Shown here: piece by piece, positions 16,457-25,168 of the stretch
Numbering within the stretch: the stretch's first letter is position 1
Layout: the number at the start of each line of letters is the position of its first letter
Assembly (NCBI RefSeq): GCF_900111295.1
Contig: NZ_FOGT01000015.1
Span: 42,372-106,371 of the forward strand
Direction of reading: 5' to 3'
From: Salipaludibacillus aurantiacus
GTDB taxonomy: Bacteria; Bacillota; Bacilli; Bacillales; Salisediminibacteriaceae
Length of the DNA: 64,000 nucleotides
Translations under genes and position numbers: made by a program
Notes under the pieces: generated by a model
The model's database searches: none
Told to the model about the DNA's origin: nothing
The model's input: only the letters and a program-made list of their open reading frames with translations

Positions 16457-18147
16457 CTTTTACTGACTTCCATGCTGGTGCCGGCCAGGATTTGTTTTCC
16501 TTCTTCCTGTGTCCAGCCGCTGCCTTTTTTATTAAATAACGGGAGCAGCTGATCTTGCACGTACACGTGTGCCGTTAATAAAGCTGTTTCGTCATCCGGT
16601 TTAGCTGATGCCCTCTTCAGAAGCATGACTGACTCAAGCACAGTGACCATTTTTTTCGACAGAGGTTTAATATAACGCGTTTTTTCCATAGCATCCAGTC
16701 CTGCAAGCTCCGCCATCTCCTCTTCAAGGGCGCTGATTGCGTCTTTCACTTCCTCCACAGCAGTCTCATTTTCCAGTTTGACCAAATCTGCCGTCTGTTC
16801 GTTCAGATAGGCCGTAAAAACCGTGTGGACTTGAAATTTATCCATGAGCCGGAGGACTTCAAGCCCGAGTATATTTCGGGTGCCTTCCCAGACGGTCAGA
16901 ACCTGGGCATCGCGCAGCAGCCTTGGCGTCACAAAGTCCTCTATATACCCGTTCCCCCCAAGCATTTCGATCGCTTCATGGGAAAAATGAATGGCCTGGT
17001 CTGCTGTTTCAGCTTTTATAAGGGCGATCAACAGACGCAGAAGCCCGTCTTTTTCAGGCGTGGAATCACCGTTGTACCACTGGTCATAAGAGCCGATGAG
17101 TTCAAACGTCGTGAGCAGTTCCGCATCAAGCTTCACTTTGAGCCTCACAAGCGAATCCTGAACCATCGGGTAATCGGATAACGCCCGGCCAAACGCAGAG
17201 CGCTCTTCCGCGTATGCCTTCGCCTCTGTATAGGCCCGCCTCATAATCCCCACCGATGCCACGGCATTGCAGATTCGCGATAAGTTGAGCGCCTCCATCA
17301 TATAGTAAAAGCCTCTTGACGGATCACCTACGAGGTACGCTTTCGCTCCATCAAATTCCACTTCACCGGACGGGACTGCTTTTACCCCTAACTTGTCTTT
17401 TAAGCGTCTGATGGAAAGCCTGTTCAGTTCCCCGTTTTCTGTGCGCCACGGCACCAGAAACAGGGACAGCCCCTTCGTTCCTTCCTGGGCATCCGCGATT
17501 CGGGCTAGCACCATCGCCACCCCGCACATCCCCGCATTACTGGCAAAATATTTTTCACCGTAAAGCCTGTAGTGCCCGTCCCCGTCTTCGTTCACATAGA
17601 GGGCTTCCGTCTCGTTGGCGCCTACGTCTGATCCTCCCTGGCGCTCAGTGAGAAACGTGGCTCCTTCGTATAATTCCGTCTCACCGGTGGACAGCACATG
17701 CGGCAAAAACCTCTGTTTCAATTCGTCATCGCCGTACCGGTCAAGCAAATAAGCTGTAGCCATCGTTAACGTGACTGGGCAGTAAAAGCCTGGCTCTGAC
17801 TGGGACAAAAGGTAACCTTGCGCGAACGAGTACAAATAATTTCCTTTTCTGTTCAGAGCCGGTATTTCCCGGTGGACGTGGGCGACTATTCCTTCACCGT
17901 ACGTTTCTTCAACGGTTCGCCGGTACCCTTCATTCACCCATACTTTTGACTGATCATTTCCATATTTATCGTATTTAATGAGCTGCGGCTGCCCTTCTCT
18001 GTCTGTATGTCTCGCCCGCTCATCAATCTCAGTGGCGCAGCGGTGCCCGAACCGCTCCAGTTGCCGGTCTGCCCAGTGGAAAAATTCATCGTCCAGCTTT
18101 TCTTTTAAGATCTCTTTAAGCAATGAATCATTTGTGTAAAAATTCAT
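16453..18147 (-). CDS. Acyl-CoA dehydrogenase, AidB-like long form
   Basis: A 564-residue FAD-dependent acyl-CoA dehydrogenase of the longer class that includes AidB. It has an N-terminal extension (about 1-140), then the FAD/substrate regions ATFLTERQGGSDVGANET, YGEKYFASNAG and SRICNAVASVGIMRRAYTEA, and the C-terminal helical part with EMLGGNGYIEDFVTPRLLRDAQVLTVWEGTRN (given here as landmarks). The WEGTRN motif is typical of the AidB subgroup. It oxidises an acyl-CoA and passes electrons to ETF; the chain specificity is unknown. It lies 13 nt downstream of an acyl-CoA ligase gene and shares its MerR regulator, so fatty or branched-chain acid catabolism is likely. Confidence 0.9.
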   Translation of the reverse strand: MNFYTNDSLLKEILKEKLDDEFFHWADRQLERFGHRCATEIDERARHTDREGQPQLIKYDKYGNDQSKVWVNEGYRRTVEETYGEGIVAHVHREIPALNRKGNYLYSFAQGYLLSQSEPGFYCPVTLTMATAYLLDRYGDDELKQRFLPHVLSTGETELYEGATFLTERQGGSDVGANETEALYVNEDGDGHYRLYGEKYFASNAGMCGVAMVLARIADAQEGTKGLSLFLVPWRTENGELNRLSIRRLKDKLGVKAVPSGEVEFDGAKAYLVGDPSRGFYYMMEALNLSRICNAVASVGIMRRAYTEAKAYAEERSAFGRALSDYPMVQDSLVRLKVKLDAELLTTFELIGSYDQWYNGDSTPEKDGLLRLLIALIKAETADQAIHFSHEAIEMLGGNGYIEDFVTPRLLRDAQVLTVWEGTRNILGLEVLRLMDKFQVHTVFTAYLNEQTADLVKLENETAVEEVKDAISALEEEMAELAGLDAMEKTRYIKPLSKKMVTVLESVMLLKRASAKPDDETALLTAHVYVQDQLLPLFNKKGSGWTQEEGKQILAGTSMEVSKR

Positions 18148-18160
18148 TTTCCGTCACCTC

Positions 18161-19675
18161 TTATACATGATTTTTTCTTAAATGGTGTTTTAATATTTTT
18201 CCAGTCGGGTTTCGCGGCAGCTGGTCAATCACATGAAAGTGTTTAGGGATTTTATAGTCGGCCACTTTTTCCTGCAGGAATGATTTCCACTCACTTTCAT
18301 CGGCAGATTCTCCGTCTTTCACAGCAATATAAGCAGTAACTGTTTCTCCCCAGTCCTCGTGCGGGGCGCCGATTACAGCACATTCAGCCACAGCCGGATG
18401 GGTGCTTAACACTTCTTCAATTTCTTTTGGAAAAATATTGACCCCGCCTGAAATGATCATGTCTTTCTTACGGTCGATGACCCAGTAATAACCGTCCTCG
18501 TCTCTTTTAGCCATATCTCCGGTAAAGAGCCAGCCATCTTTTAAAGTTTCAGCTGTTTTTTCAGGTTCTTTATCATACCTCACCATATTACCTTCACCGC
18601 GGAGAATAATTTCTCCCGGTTCACCAGTATTTACTTCCTCCCCCTGTTCGTTCACGAGTTTTATTTCAGCATTCAGGGCAGCCCGCCTGCCGATGCTGCC
18701 GGCTTTCTCCTCATGTTCCTCAGGCAAGAGCAGCGTGCCGTTTGGACCCGCTTCGGTAAGTCCGTAAACACAATAAAAACGATCTGATTTAAAGGCTTGC
18801 TGCATGAAGGTCACTTCTTTTTTTCCTAAAGGGGCTCCGCCATACACCCAGTGGGTCATGGATGAAAGATCCCTCTCGTTTATAGACGGGTCTTTCGCTG
18901 AAAGAAGGTAGGCAACAGGCGCACCAAAAAAGTGGGTTGTCCGCCACTTTTCCACAGACTCGAGCAGCAGTTCCGGTGTAAATGTTGGCGACAGGCAATG
19001 CGTGGCTCCGACGTATGTCCCGGCTGCCAAAAATAAATGTAACGGCGCTGAATGGCTGAGCGGCATCATATGAAGCATTTTGCTCTCCGGCTTCATTTCC
19101 ATTTCAACAGCCATCATCGCTGCCACACTCAGAATGTTTCTGTTTGAAAAAAGAACCCCTTTTGGCTTACCTGTCGTTCCTGACGTATAAAGCATTGTCG
19201 CAAGATCATCTTCTTTTGTCCCGCATTCGATCGGCGTGTTACCGCCTTCATTAAGAAGTGATTCAAATGAACCCCACCCTTCCACTTTTTCACCTGTTTT
19301 GACAAACACCACATTTTCAAACTTGGCCGGAAGTGAGGCGCAGGAGTTGTAAAGTATATGGTCGATGACCATCACTTTAGCCTCGCTGTGGCTGAGCATA
19401 TAGGCCAATTCTTCCCCTGTTAACCTTGCGCTTACAGGGACAATGATCCCGCCAAGCCTGAGAGTTGCAAAATAAGTAATTAGAAAAGAAGAGGTATTCG
19501 GCATAAAGAGCATGACTTTGTCACCTTGAGACACTCCCAGGTTTTTTAACCCATTCGCAAACTTCGTCACCTGCCGGTCGAGTTCGCCGTACGTCATGTC
19601 TTTATTCTTTTCCTGGACGGCTGTTTTCCCTGAGTATTTGCGTCCATTTCTAGCTAGAAGTTCTGATAGATTCAT
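18161..19675 (-). CDS. Acyl-CoA ligase (AMP-forming)
   Basis: A 504-residue ANL-superfamily enzyme that activates a carboxylic acid to its CoA thioester. Motifs: the phosphate loop YTSGTTGKPKGV (about 165), YGLTEAG, the adenosine-binding TGDMAKRDEDGYYWVIDRKKD region, the hinge, and the catalytic Lys in PTGKILK near the C-terminus. Length is usual for medium- to long-chain fatty acyl-CoA synthetases. It lies upstream of the acyl-CoA dehydrogenase and downstream of the MerR gene, all on the minus strand and closely spaced, so the ligase product probably feeds the dehydrogenase. The start at ATG 19675 has a GGAGGGG site. Confidence 0.92.
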   Translation of the reverse strand: MNLSELLARNGRKYSGKTAVQEKNKDMTYGELDRQVTKFANGLKNLGVSQGDKVMLFMPNTSSFLITYFATLRLGGIIVPVSARLTGEELAYMLSHSEAKVMVIDHILYNSCASLPAKFENVVFVKTGEKVEGWGSFESLLNEGGNTPIECGTKEDDLATMLYTSGTTGKPKGVLFSNRNILSVAAMMAVEMEMKPESKMLHMMPLSHSAPLHLFLAAGTYVGATHCLSPTFTPELLLESVEKWRTTHFFGAPVAYLLSAKDPSINERDLSSMTHWVYGGAPLGKKEVTFMQQAFKSDRFYCVYGLTEAGPNGTLLLPEEHEEKAGSIGRRAALNAEIKLVNEQGEEVNTGEPGEIILRGEGNMVRYDKEPEKTAETLKDGWLFTGDMAKRDEDGYYWVIDRKKDMIISGGVNIFPKEIEEVLSTHPAVAECAVIGAPHEDWGETVTAYIAVKDGESADESEWKSFLQEKVADYKIPKHFHVIDQLPRNPTGKILKHHLRKNHV

Positions 19676-19731
19676 AAAACCCCTCCTGATTAATCATTTT
19701 TGTTTGCAGTTAGTGGCGCCCCCCTTAAGAG

Positions 19732-20115
19732 TCACCTGCTATGTCTGATTTTCTTCAGTTCATCTTCAAACAGTGACTTGAACATTTCCATATCGGCTTT
19801 CAGCGCTTTCAGTTCGTCAATCTGGTCATCAACCTCCTTGATTTTGGCTTCGCCGTAAGCAATCGTCCGTTCGAGCTGCTTCTCCCCCGTTCTGTCGCTG
19901 TCAAAGAGCGTCACCATTTCTTTAATTTCATCAAGTGTGAAACCGAACTTCTTCCCCCGTAAGATTAACCGGAGCCTTGCGATATCTTTCTTATAGTAGT
20001 GCCGTTGAAGGTTGTCCGTCCGCTCTGGAGACAGTATACCGATCTCCTCGTAATAGCGGAGGGTCCTCGGACTCACTTCAAATTTCTGAGCCACTTCCCT
20101 GATTGTCATACTCAT
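19732..20115 (-). CDS. MerR family regulator (LiuR-like) of acyl-CoA genes
   Basis: 127 residues. The N-terminal MerR winged helix MTIREVAQKFEVSPRTLRYYEEIGIL is followed by RLRLILRGKKFGFTLDEIKEMV and a C-terminal dimerisation coiled coil. There are no Cys residues of the metal-binding subgroups. Proteins of this form (LiuR type) control leucine or fatty acid degradation in other bacteria. It is first in the operon with acyl-CoA ligase and dehydrogenase. Its promoter carries an elongated 19-bp spacer with an inverted repeat, as MerR regulators require, so autoregulation and operon control are likely. Confidence 0.87.
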   Translation of the reverse strand: MSMTIREVAQKFEVSPRTLRYYEEIGILSPERTDNLQRHYYKKDIARLRLILRGKKFGFTLDEIKEMVTLFDSDRTGEKQLERTIAYGEAKIKEVDDQIDELKALKADMEMFKSLFEDELKKIRHSR

Positions 20116-20161
20116 CCTAAGTCCCTGCCCTTTTTAATTTTTGGAAAATTCTCACTCTACT

Positions 20162-20192
20162 AATTTACCATTGACGTTAACGTAAATGTCAA
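20162..20192 (-). promoter_or_regulatory. MerR-type promoter with 19-bp spacer and palindromic operator
   Basis: On the minus strand, TTGACA (20187-20192), 19 bp, TAAATT (20162-20167). Spanning the spacer is the inverted repeat TTGAC...GTCAA with the inner palindrome ACGTTAACGT. A spacer longer than 17 bp is the signature of MerR control. Confidence 0.75.
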
Positions 20193-20203
20193 GAGGTCTC
20201 CTT

Positions 20204-20264
20204 ATGGGGTCTGACCCCCCAGTTATTTCCATACATAGGGGTCAGACCCCCCAGTTATTCCCAG
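20204..20264. repeat. Tandem pair of REP-like palindromes, copies 10 and 11
   Basis: Copies 20204-20230 and 20236-20264 lie 32 bp apart, with centres TCTGA and TCAGA and the same CCCCCCAGTTATT tail. They separate the divergent MerR and phn units. Confidence 0.9.
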
Positions 20265-20304
20265 ATAAATATTTTATGAATATTGTTAACCAGGATAATA
20301 GTCT

Positions 20305-20366
20305 TGTAAATACGGTGTAAAGTTTTGGTAAATCTCGTTGACTTGCTATTTCAGTTAGACAATAAT
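20305..20366 (+). promoter_or_regulatory. phn promoter with upstream PhoP-like boxes
   Basis: TGTAAA (20305), TGTAAA (20316) and GGTAAA (20327) are phased at exactly 11 bp. Their complements TTTACA, TTTACA and TTTACC match the Bacillus PhoP box TT(A/T/C)ACA with 5-bp gaps. Immediately downstream is TTGACT (20338-20343), 17 bp, AATAAT (20361-20366). Confidence 0.65.
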
Positions 20367-20438
20367 TTGCCTTGGAAGGCCGAAGTTAAATAAAAACAGG
20401 CCTAACAAAAAATACATATCAAAGTGGAGGGTTTACGA

Positions 20439-21470
20439 GTGATTAAACGATTAGGGTACGTTTTAGCATTAGGCGGGGTCATGACAGTATTAGCTGGCTG
20501 TGGTGAGAATAACGAGGCGAGTATGGACAACAATGGCAACACTAATAGTGGCGCTGATAATAACGTGGAAGAAAATGATAATTCAAACAATGAAAATAAT
20601 ACAAACAACGAAAACAATAATAGCAGCAATACAGAAAACAATTCGAATGAGGCAGTTGAAGAAGATGTAGACGAACTTGTGATGGGCTTTATTCCTTCCC
20701 AGGATGCTGCTGAAATAGCGACGACTGCTGAGCCATTAGAAGAATTTTTATCAGAAGAGCTTGGCATCGACGTTCGGGCGGAAGTAATGGTCGATTACAG
20801 CGGACTTATTGAAGCGATGAGAACCCAGCAGGTAGATATCGGCTTCCTGAACCCGTTCGGTTTTGTACAAGCTGAAGACCGCGCAGGTGTTGAAGTGATT
20901 CTAAAATCCATTCGCCACGGCAGCGATTCCTACGTAGCACAATACACAGTGCCGGCTGATTCCCATATTGAGGACCTTGATGACCTGCTTGAAGAAGAAG
21001 GGCTTGTATGGGCTTATCCAGATGACTTATCAACATCCGGCTTTTTATTCCCTGCCAAACAGCTGATGGATATGGGTGTTGAAAACCTTGATAACCAATT
21101 CCAGCGTTTAAGCGTTGGCGGACATGATAATGCGATTATGCAGTTAATTGACGAGCAGGCTGACTTTGCCACTACTTTCGATGACGCGCGGGATACACTG
21201 GCTGATGAGTTCCCTGACATCCATGAGGACCTCCGCGTGATCGGTTACACAGATGAAATTCCTAATGACACTATCTCTGTGAGAAGTGAACTGTCAGATA
21301 ACCTTAAAGAACAGATTCAAGACGCTTTCATGAGCTTAAATGACAACGAGGAAATGCTTGAAGTGATGCATGAAATCTATACTTGGGACGGTGTAGCAAT
21401 AGCTGAGTCTTCAGATTATGACATTGTCCGTGATGTATTTGCAGAGTTCGAAGACGATCTAGCAAACTAG
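20439..21470 (+). CDS. phnD: Phosphonate/phosphate-type ABC substrate-binding lipoprotein
   Basis: 343 residues, PhnD-family binding protein. The lipoprotein signal ends VLAGCGEN with Cys at residue 21. An unusually Asn/Glu-rich, low-complexity linker (about 22-75) precedes the binding domain, which opens VMGFIPSQDAAEI and contains VDYSGLIEAMRTQQVDIGFLNPF (landmark region) and SVGGHDNAIMQL. GTG 20439 is chosen for its GGAGG at 8-nt spacing. It heads a phnD-C-E-E unit. The PhoP-like boxes upstream suggest induction by phosphate starvation. The ligand could be a phosphonate, phosphite or another phosphorus compound; no C-P lyase gene is present. Confidence 0.9.
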   Translation: MIKRLGYVLALGGVMTVLAGCGENNEASMDNNGNTNSGADNNVEENDNSNNENNTNNENNNSSNTENNSNEAVEEDVDELVMGFIPSQDAAEIATTAEPLEEFLSEELGIDVRAEVMVDYSGLIEAMRTQQVDIGFLNPFGFVQAEDRAGVEVILKSIRHGSDSYVAQYTVPADSHIEDLDDLLEEEGLVWAYPDDLSTSGFLFPAKQLMDMGVENLDNQFQRLSVGGHDNAIMQLIDEQADFATTFDDARDTLADEFPDIHEDLRVIGYTDEIPNDTISVRSELSDNLKEQIQDAFMSLNDNEEMLEVMHEIYTWDGVAIAESSDYDIVRDVFAEFEDDLAN

Positions 21471-21492
21471 TTTAAGCTTTAACGGTTTATGG

Positions 21493-21556
21493 AGAAGGTG
21501 TCTGTCGTCACTGGGAGTGCTTTTCACAGCTGCCGGCAGTCCCCTTCTTTTTTTCT
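21493..21556 (+). terminator. Intercistronic terminator-like stem after phnD
   Basis: AGAAGG...CTG pairs imperfectly with CAG...CCTTCT over about 55 nt and is followed by TTTTTTT. It is likely partial, to keep phnD mRNA above phnC/phnE. Confidence 0.65.
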
Positions 21557-21583
21557 GTTTAATAGTAAAAGTGATGGATTGGG

Positions 21584-22369
21584 ATGGTGACTAGAGTGAT
21601 AGAGTTTAAAAATGTGTCGTTGGTATACCCTAACGGCCACCAGGGGTTAAAAAATATCAACCTCAAGATTAATGATGGGGAATTTGTGGTGGTAGTTGGA
21701 ATGTCGGGAGCAGGTAAATCGACATTAATCCGAAGCATTAACCGGATGGTCACTCCGACTGAAGGTGAACTGCTGATAGATAATGAGAATATTCTTTCCT
21801 ATAAAGAAAAACACCTTAGAAAACTTCGGACAGAAGTAGGAATGATTTTTCAGAATTATAATCTCGTCAAACGCATGTCAGTGCTCCGGAATGTTATGGC
21901 AGGGCGTCTTGGTCATACCGGCACACTTAGAAGCATGCTCGGCTTATTTCCGCAGGAAGACCTGCAGATGGCTATGGGCAACCTTAATCGTGTGGGAATC
22001 CAGGAAAAAGCCTATGTGCGTGCCGACCAGTTAAGCGGTGGACAGCAGCAGCGGGTGAGCATTGCCCGGGTTTTAACACAGCAGCCTAAAGTCATTTTAG
22101 CCGATGAACCGGTGGCCAGCCTTGATCCCCCTACTTCCCATAAAGTTATGAAAGACTTAAGGCGAGTGAGTAAAGAAGATAATTTAACGACTCTTGTTAA
22201 TTTGCACTTTATTGATATGGCACAGGAGTACGCCGACCGGATTATCGGCTTGCGTGACGGTGAAGTGGTATTTGACGGACCGATCGACCAGGTGTCTGAG
22301 AAGACATTCGAGGAAATTTACGGACGTCCTATTAAGGAAGACGATCTTCTTGGAGGAGATGAGAGCTGA
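21584..22369 (+). CDS. phnC: Phosphonate ABC transporter ATPase
   Basis: A 261-residue ATP-binding subunit with Walker A GMSGAGKSTL, Q-loop FQNYNLVKRM, signature LSGGQQQRVS, Walker B VILADEPVASLDP and the H-loop histidine in NLHFID. The sequence matches PhnC, including the insert GRLGHTGTLRSMLGLF. The start is uncertain: ATG 21584 has a poor ribosome binding site and GTG 21596 is an alternative. It overlaps the following permease gene by 1 nt. It powers uptake of the ligand bound by PhnD. Confidence 0.93.
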   Translation: MVTRVIEFKNVSLVYPNGHQGLKNINLKINDGEFVVVVGMSGAGKSTLIRSINRMVTPTEGELLIDNENILSYKEKHLRKLRTEVGMIFQNYNLVKRMSVLRNVMAGRLGHTGTLRSMLGLFPQEDLQMAMGNLNRVGIQEKAYVRADQLSGGQQQRVSIARVLTQQPKVILADEPVASLDPPTSHKVMKDLRRVSKEDNLTTLVNLHFIDMAQEYADRIIGLRDGEVVFDGPIDQVSEKTFEEIYGRPIKEDDLLGGDES

Positions 22370-23187
22370 TGCCGAATTTGGAGAAAAATCATGATTCCGC
22401 CCCAACACGCTACCCGCTCACTCCAAAAGGGTTTAAGTGGTACATAGGTTCAGTTTTACTGGCGGTTTTAGGGTTGTATGTGTTGTCAGCCTACCAGACT
22501 CAAGCGTTTCCTGACCGTGTGATTGAAGGGCTGCCGATTATGTTTTACTTCGTCGTCGAAGATTTATGGCCGCCTAATTGGGGTTATCTTCCCCGCGTTG
22601 CTATGAGCCTTCTGGAAACTTGGAATATGGCGTTATTCAGCACCACGCTGGCTGCTGTCGCCGCGTTACCTTTAAGCTTCCTCGCTGCAAGTAATATTAA
22701 TAAAAATCCGCTTTTTTATCAGGCAATCAGAAATGCGTTCAACCTGCTCAGAACTATTCCTGAAATTATTCTGGCCGTAGTATTTGTCGCGTTAGTCAGT
22801 ATTGGCGCCGTTTCCGGTATTCTTGCCTTAACGGTGTTTTCACTCGGGATTTTAGCCAAGCTTATCAGCGAGACAATCGAGGCAATTGATCCCGGGCCCC
22901 TGGAAGCAGTGAGGGCTTCCGGAGGAAATGTGTTTCAGGTAATTACTTATGGAGTGATGCCGCAAATCCTGCCGCAGTTTGCCTCTTATACCCTGTATGT
23001 GCTGGAGATTAATGTAAAAGCTTCAGTCGTGCTTGGGTTCGTAGGCGCAGGCGGAATCGGGATTATCCTCCGCCAGCAGTTAAACATGTTTAACTATGAT
23101 AACGTGGCCACAATTATTTTTATGACATTCTTAACGATTACAATCATCGATTTAGTCAGTAATCGCGTAAGGGAGCGATTAGAATAA
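22369..23187 (+). CDS. phnE: Phosphonate ABC transporter permease 1
   Basis: 272 residues, PhnE family. One N-terminal membrane segment (about 25-45) is followed by a five-segment core. The EAA-like loop ETIEAIDPGPLEAVRASGGN and the ending VGAGGIGIILRQQLNMF are typical of PhnE. The ATG shares one base with the phnC stop and the stop shares one base with the next ATG, so the three genes are translationally coupled. Confidence 0.93.
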   Translation: MPNLEKNHDSAPTRYPLTPKGFKWYIGSVLLAVLGLYVLSAYQTQAFPDRVIEGLPIMFYFVVEDLWPPNWGYLPRVAMSLLETWNMALFSTTLAAVAALPLSFLAASNINKNPLFYQAIRNAFNLLRTIPEIILAVVFVALVSIGAVSGILALTVFSLGILAKLISETIEAIDPGPLEAVRASGGNVFQVITYGVMPQILPQFASYTLYVLEINVKASVVLGFVGAGGIGIILRQQLNMFNYDNVATIIFMTFLTITIIDLVSNRVRERLE

Positions 23188-23990
23188 TGAACAGTAATGA
23201 AAAAATATCCCTGCGGAAAGGGATGACCAAAAAGGGTAAGTATACGTCTTATCTGATCCTGCTGATCCTGAGTATCCTGTATATTACGGCATTCGCTACT
23301 ACACCTTTCTCAGTTTCCGGTTCAGCTGCCTCTCCGCTTGACACCTTGAGGCGAATTTTTATCGTTCCAATAACAACTATGGACTACATCGTTCAGTTCC
23401 CTGAATATATCGGCTACATGCTGGAGACCATTGCCATAGCTTACGCGGGCGTGGCGGTAGCTACTATTCTTGCCGTTCCCGTAGCTTTTCTGGCAGCCCG
23501 TAATACAGCAAAACGTTTTTCTTACGTTGGGAAATCTATTCTTAATGCGATCAGAGCGATCCCTGAATTAATTTTTGCAATCATTTTTGTTGCGGCTGTA
23601 GGTATTGGTCCATATGCCGGCGTGTTAGCCATCAGCATCAATTCAATAGGCATGCTTGGAAAACTCTATGCTGAAGTCATTGAGTCGATTGATTCAAGTA
23701 ACGTAGACGCGATTAAAGCAAGTGGAGGCAACCGTATTCAGGCGATGTGGTATGGCGTTCTGCCGCAGGTTTTGCCTGAGTTTTCCTCCTACTCCATTTA
23801 CAGATTTGAAATTGACGTCCGGGCCTCCACAGTGTTAGGGATCGTTGGCGCCGGCGGTATCGGTGCACCTCTTATCTTAGCCACATACCAGCGGGCCTGG
23901 GAAGACGTCGGAATGATTTTAATTGTTGTCGTAGTATTTGTAAGCATTATTGACTTTTTCAGCGGGAAGATTAGAAAGAAATTAGTGTAA
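23187..23990 (+). CDS. phnE: Phosphonate ABC transporter permease 2
   Basis: 267 residues, the second PhnE paralogue. It carries the coupling loop EVIESIDSSNVDAIKASGGN and the ending VGAGGIGAPLILATY. Tandem, non-identical PhnE permeases probably assemble as a heterodimer. It is the last gene of the phn unit; no clear terminator was seen in the 279-bp gap after it. Confidence 0.92.
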   Translation: MNSNEKISLRKGMTKKGKYTSYLILLILSILYITAFATTPFSVSGSAASPLDTLRRIFIVPITTMDYIVQFPEYIGYMLETIAIAYAGVAVATILAVPVAFLAARNTAKRFSYVGKSILNAIRAIPELIFAIIFVAAVGIGPYAGVLAISINSIGMLGKLYAEVIESIDSSNVDAIKASGGNRIQAMWYGVLPQVLPEFSSYSIYRFEIDVRASTVLGIVGAGGIGAPLILATYQRAWEDVGMILIVVVVFVSIIDFFSGKIRKKLV

Positions 23991-24186
23991 TGAGCCTGCT
24001 TTAATGAAAAAATATGGTTTGGAAGCCGGTCATTAATAGATATTGCCTAAGCTGCAAAAAATAAAGGGCTGATGCTGATGGAGTGCTGACCAGAGGACGC
24101 CTTTAAAATGATGGAATGATTAAATTGGCGTTTTAAAGTAATCCTATATTTTTTAAAGTGTGCGTTTCATTAATGAGACCGCAGGA

Positions 24187-24214
24187 TTTACTTATACTAA
24201 AAAGTATAAGTAAA
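24187..24214. promoter_or_regulatory. Perfect 12-bp-arm palindrome upstream of HAD gene
   Basis: TTTACTTATACT, AAAA, then the exact inverse AGTATAAGTAAA. It lies 55 bp before the HAD gene start. There is no T-run, so it is an operator candidate and unlikely to be a terminator. Confidence 0.5.
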
Positions 24215-24269
24215 CCGGCTACAGCCAGGCTCGATTTTTAAAAGACGGTTCGAAGGAAAGGAGGATCAC

Positions 24270-25076
24270 ATGGACCAGTTATACATATTTGATTTAGACG
24301 GGACGCTGTATGAAGGGACAGCTCATTTTGATTACTATGCATCGCTCCTTATGAAGGATGTCGATGAATCGATGCGGACTCAGTTTCAGAAAGACTATGA
24401 GAAAATGAAAAACGGCGATCATCCAGTGAAAATTGGAAAAGCTTACGATGTCCGTCACGATCTTGCCGTGACTGTTGATCCGATGACCCTTAAAGCTGCA
24501 GAATCACACAGATGGGACGGCACGCTGGTGGAAAACCTTGAATCCATTTACGGCAATGAGCCAGTCGAATTTGATTTCGAGAATTTGGTGGCGATAGGGG
24601 ACGGCTGGTGGCTGCCGTTTGCGTGTGCAAAGCATTATGGAGTGGAAGACTGCTACCCGCGTTACTTGCAAACGAAAGAGTATATGGTCAGTGACGCATT
24701 CACATTAGAAAAGATTCCTCATCTGCGCGAATTTTTATTGCAATTGAAAAAAGAAAATCAAATCGTCCTTATGACGAACAGTGACAAAGAAGATGTCCAG
24801 CGCCTTCTAAAGGAACTGGATTTAGCAGGGGTGTTCAGCCATATCATTTCCTCAGCACAAAAACCATCTTTCACGAAAGATATCTTTATGGAATTGCATA
24901 AAATGTACAACATGCCTCTTCACCGCTTAGTTTCCGTAGGCGACAACTTTTTAAATGAAATTGCTCCGGCGCTGCTGCTCGGTATGAAAGCAGTCTACAT
25001 TTCCGACCATCCCCTTTCGGTGTCCCATGATAACTTCCATCAGGTCAGCACGCTGACCGAGTGGATGGAAAAATAA
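24270..25076 (+). CDS. HAD family hydrolase
   Basis: A 268-residue haloacid dehalogenase-type phosphatase. Motif I is FDLDGTLYEG (nucleophile Asp8, general acid Asp10), motif II LMTNSD, a motif III lysine lies in the SSAQKPSF region, and motif IV is SVGDNFLNEIAPA. The cap insert between about 20 and 150 is unusual (DGWWLPFACAKHYGVEDCYP) and I do not recognise its substrate class. ATG 24270 follows AAAGGAGG. It is monocistronic, behind the phn unit and a palindromic operator candidate. A link to phosphorus salvage is possible from position alone. A REP copy begins at the stop codon. Confidence 0.85.
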   Translation: MDQLYIFDLDGTLYEGTAHFDYYASLLMKDVDESMRTQFQKDYEKMKNGDHPVKIGKAYDVRHDLAVTVDPMTLKAAESHRWDGTLVENLESIYGNEPVEFDFENLVAIGDGWWLPFACAKHYGVEDCYPRYLQTKEYMVSDAFTLEKIPHLREFLLQLKKENQIVLMTNSDKEDVQRLLKELDLAGVFSHIISSAQKPSFTKDIFMELHKMYNMPLHRLVSVGDNFLNEIAPALLLGMKAVYISDHPLSVSHDNFHQVSTLTEWMEK

Positions 25077-25104
25077 GGGGGGACAGACCCCCCAGCTATT
25101 CCCA
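25077..25104. repeat. REP-like palindrome, copy 12
   Basis: GGGGGACAGACCCCCCAGCTATTCCCAG starts on the base after the HAD gene stop codon. Confidence 0.9.
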
Positions 25105-25168
25105 GTATGCAGTTTATTTTCATTTTATTGGGGCTATGGGTACACTAAGGGTAAAGGAGGCGATAAAC

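Noticed and set aside
25061..25168. N-terminal extension of the MIP18-type protein
   Set aside because: Reads through a REP copy; a strong ribosome binding site supports ATG 25169.
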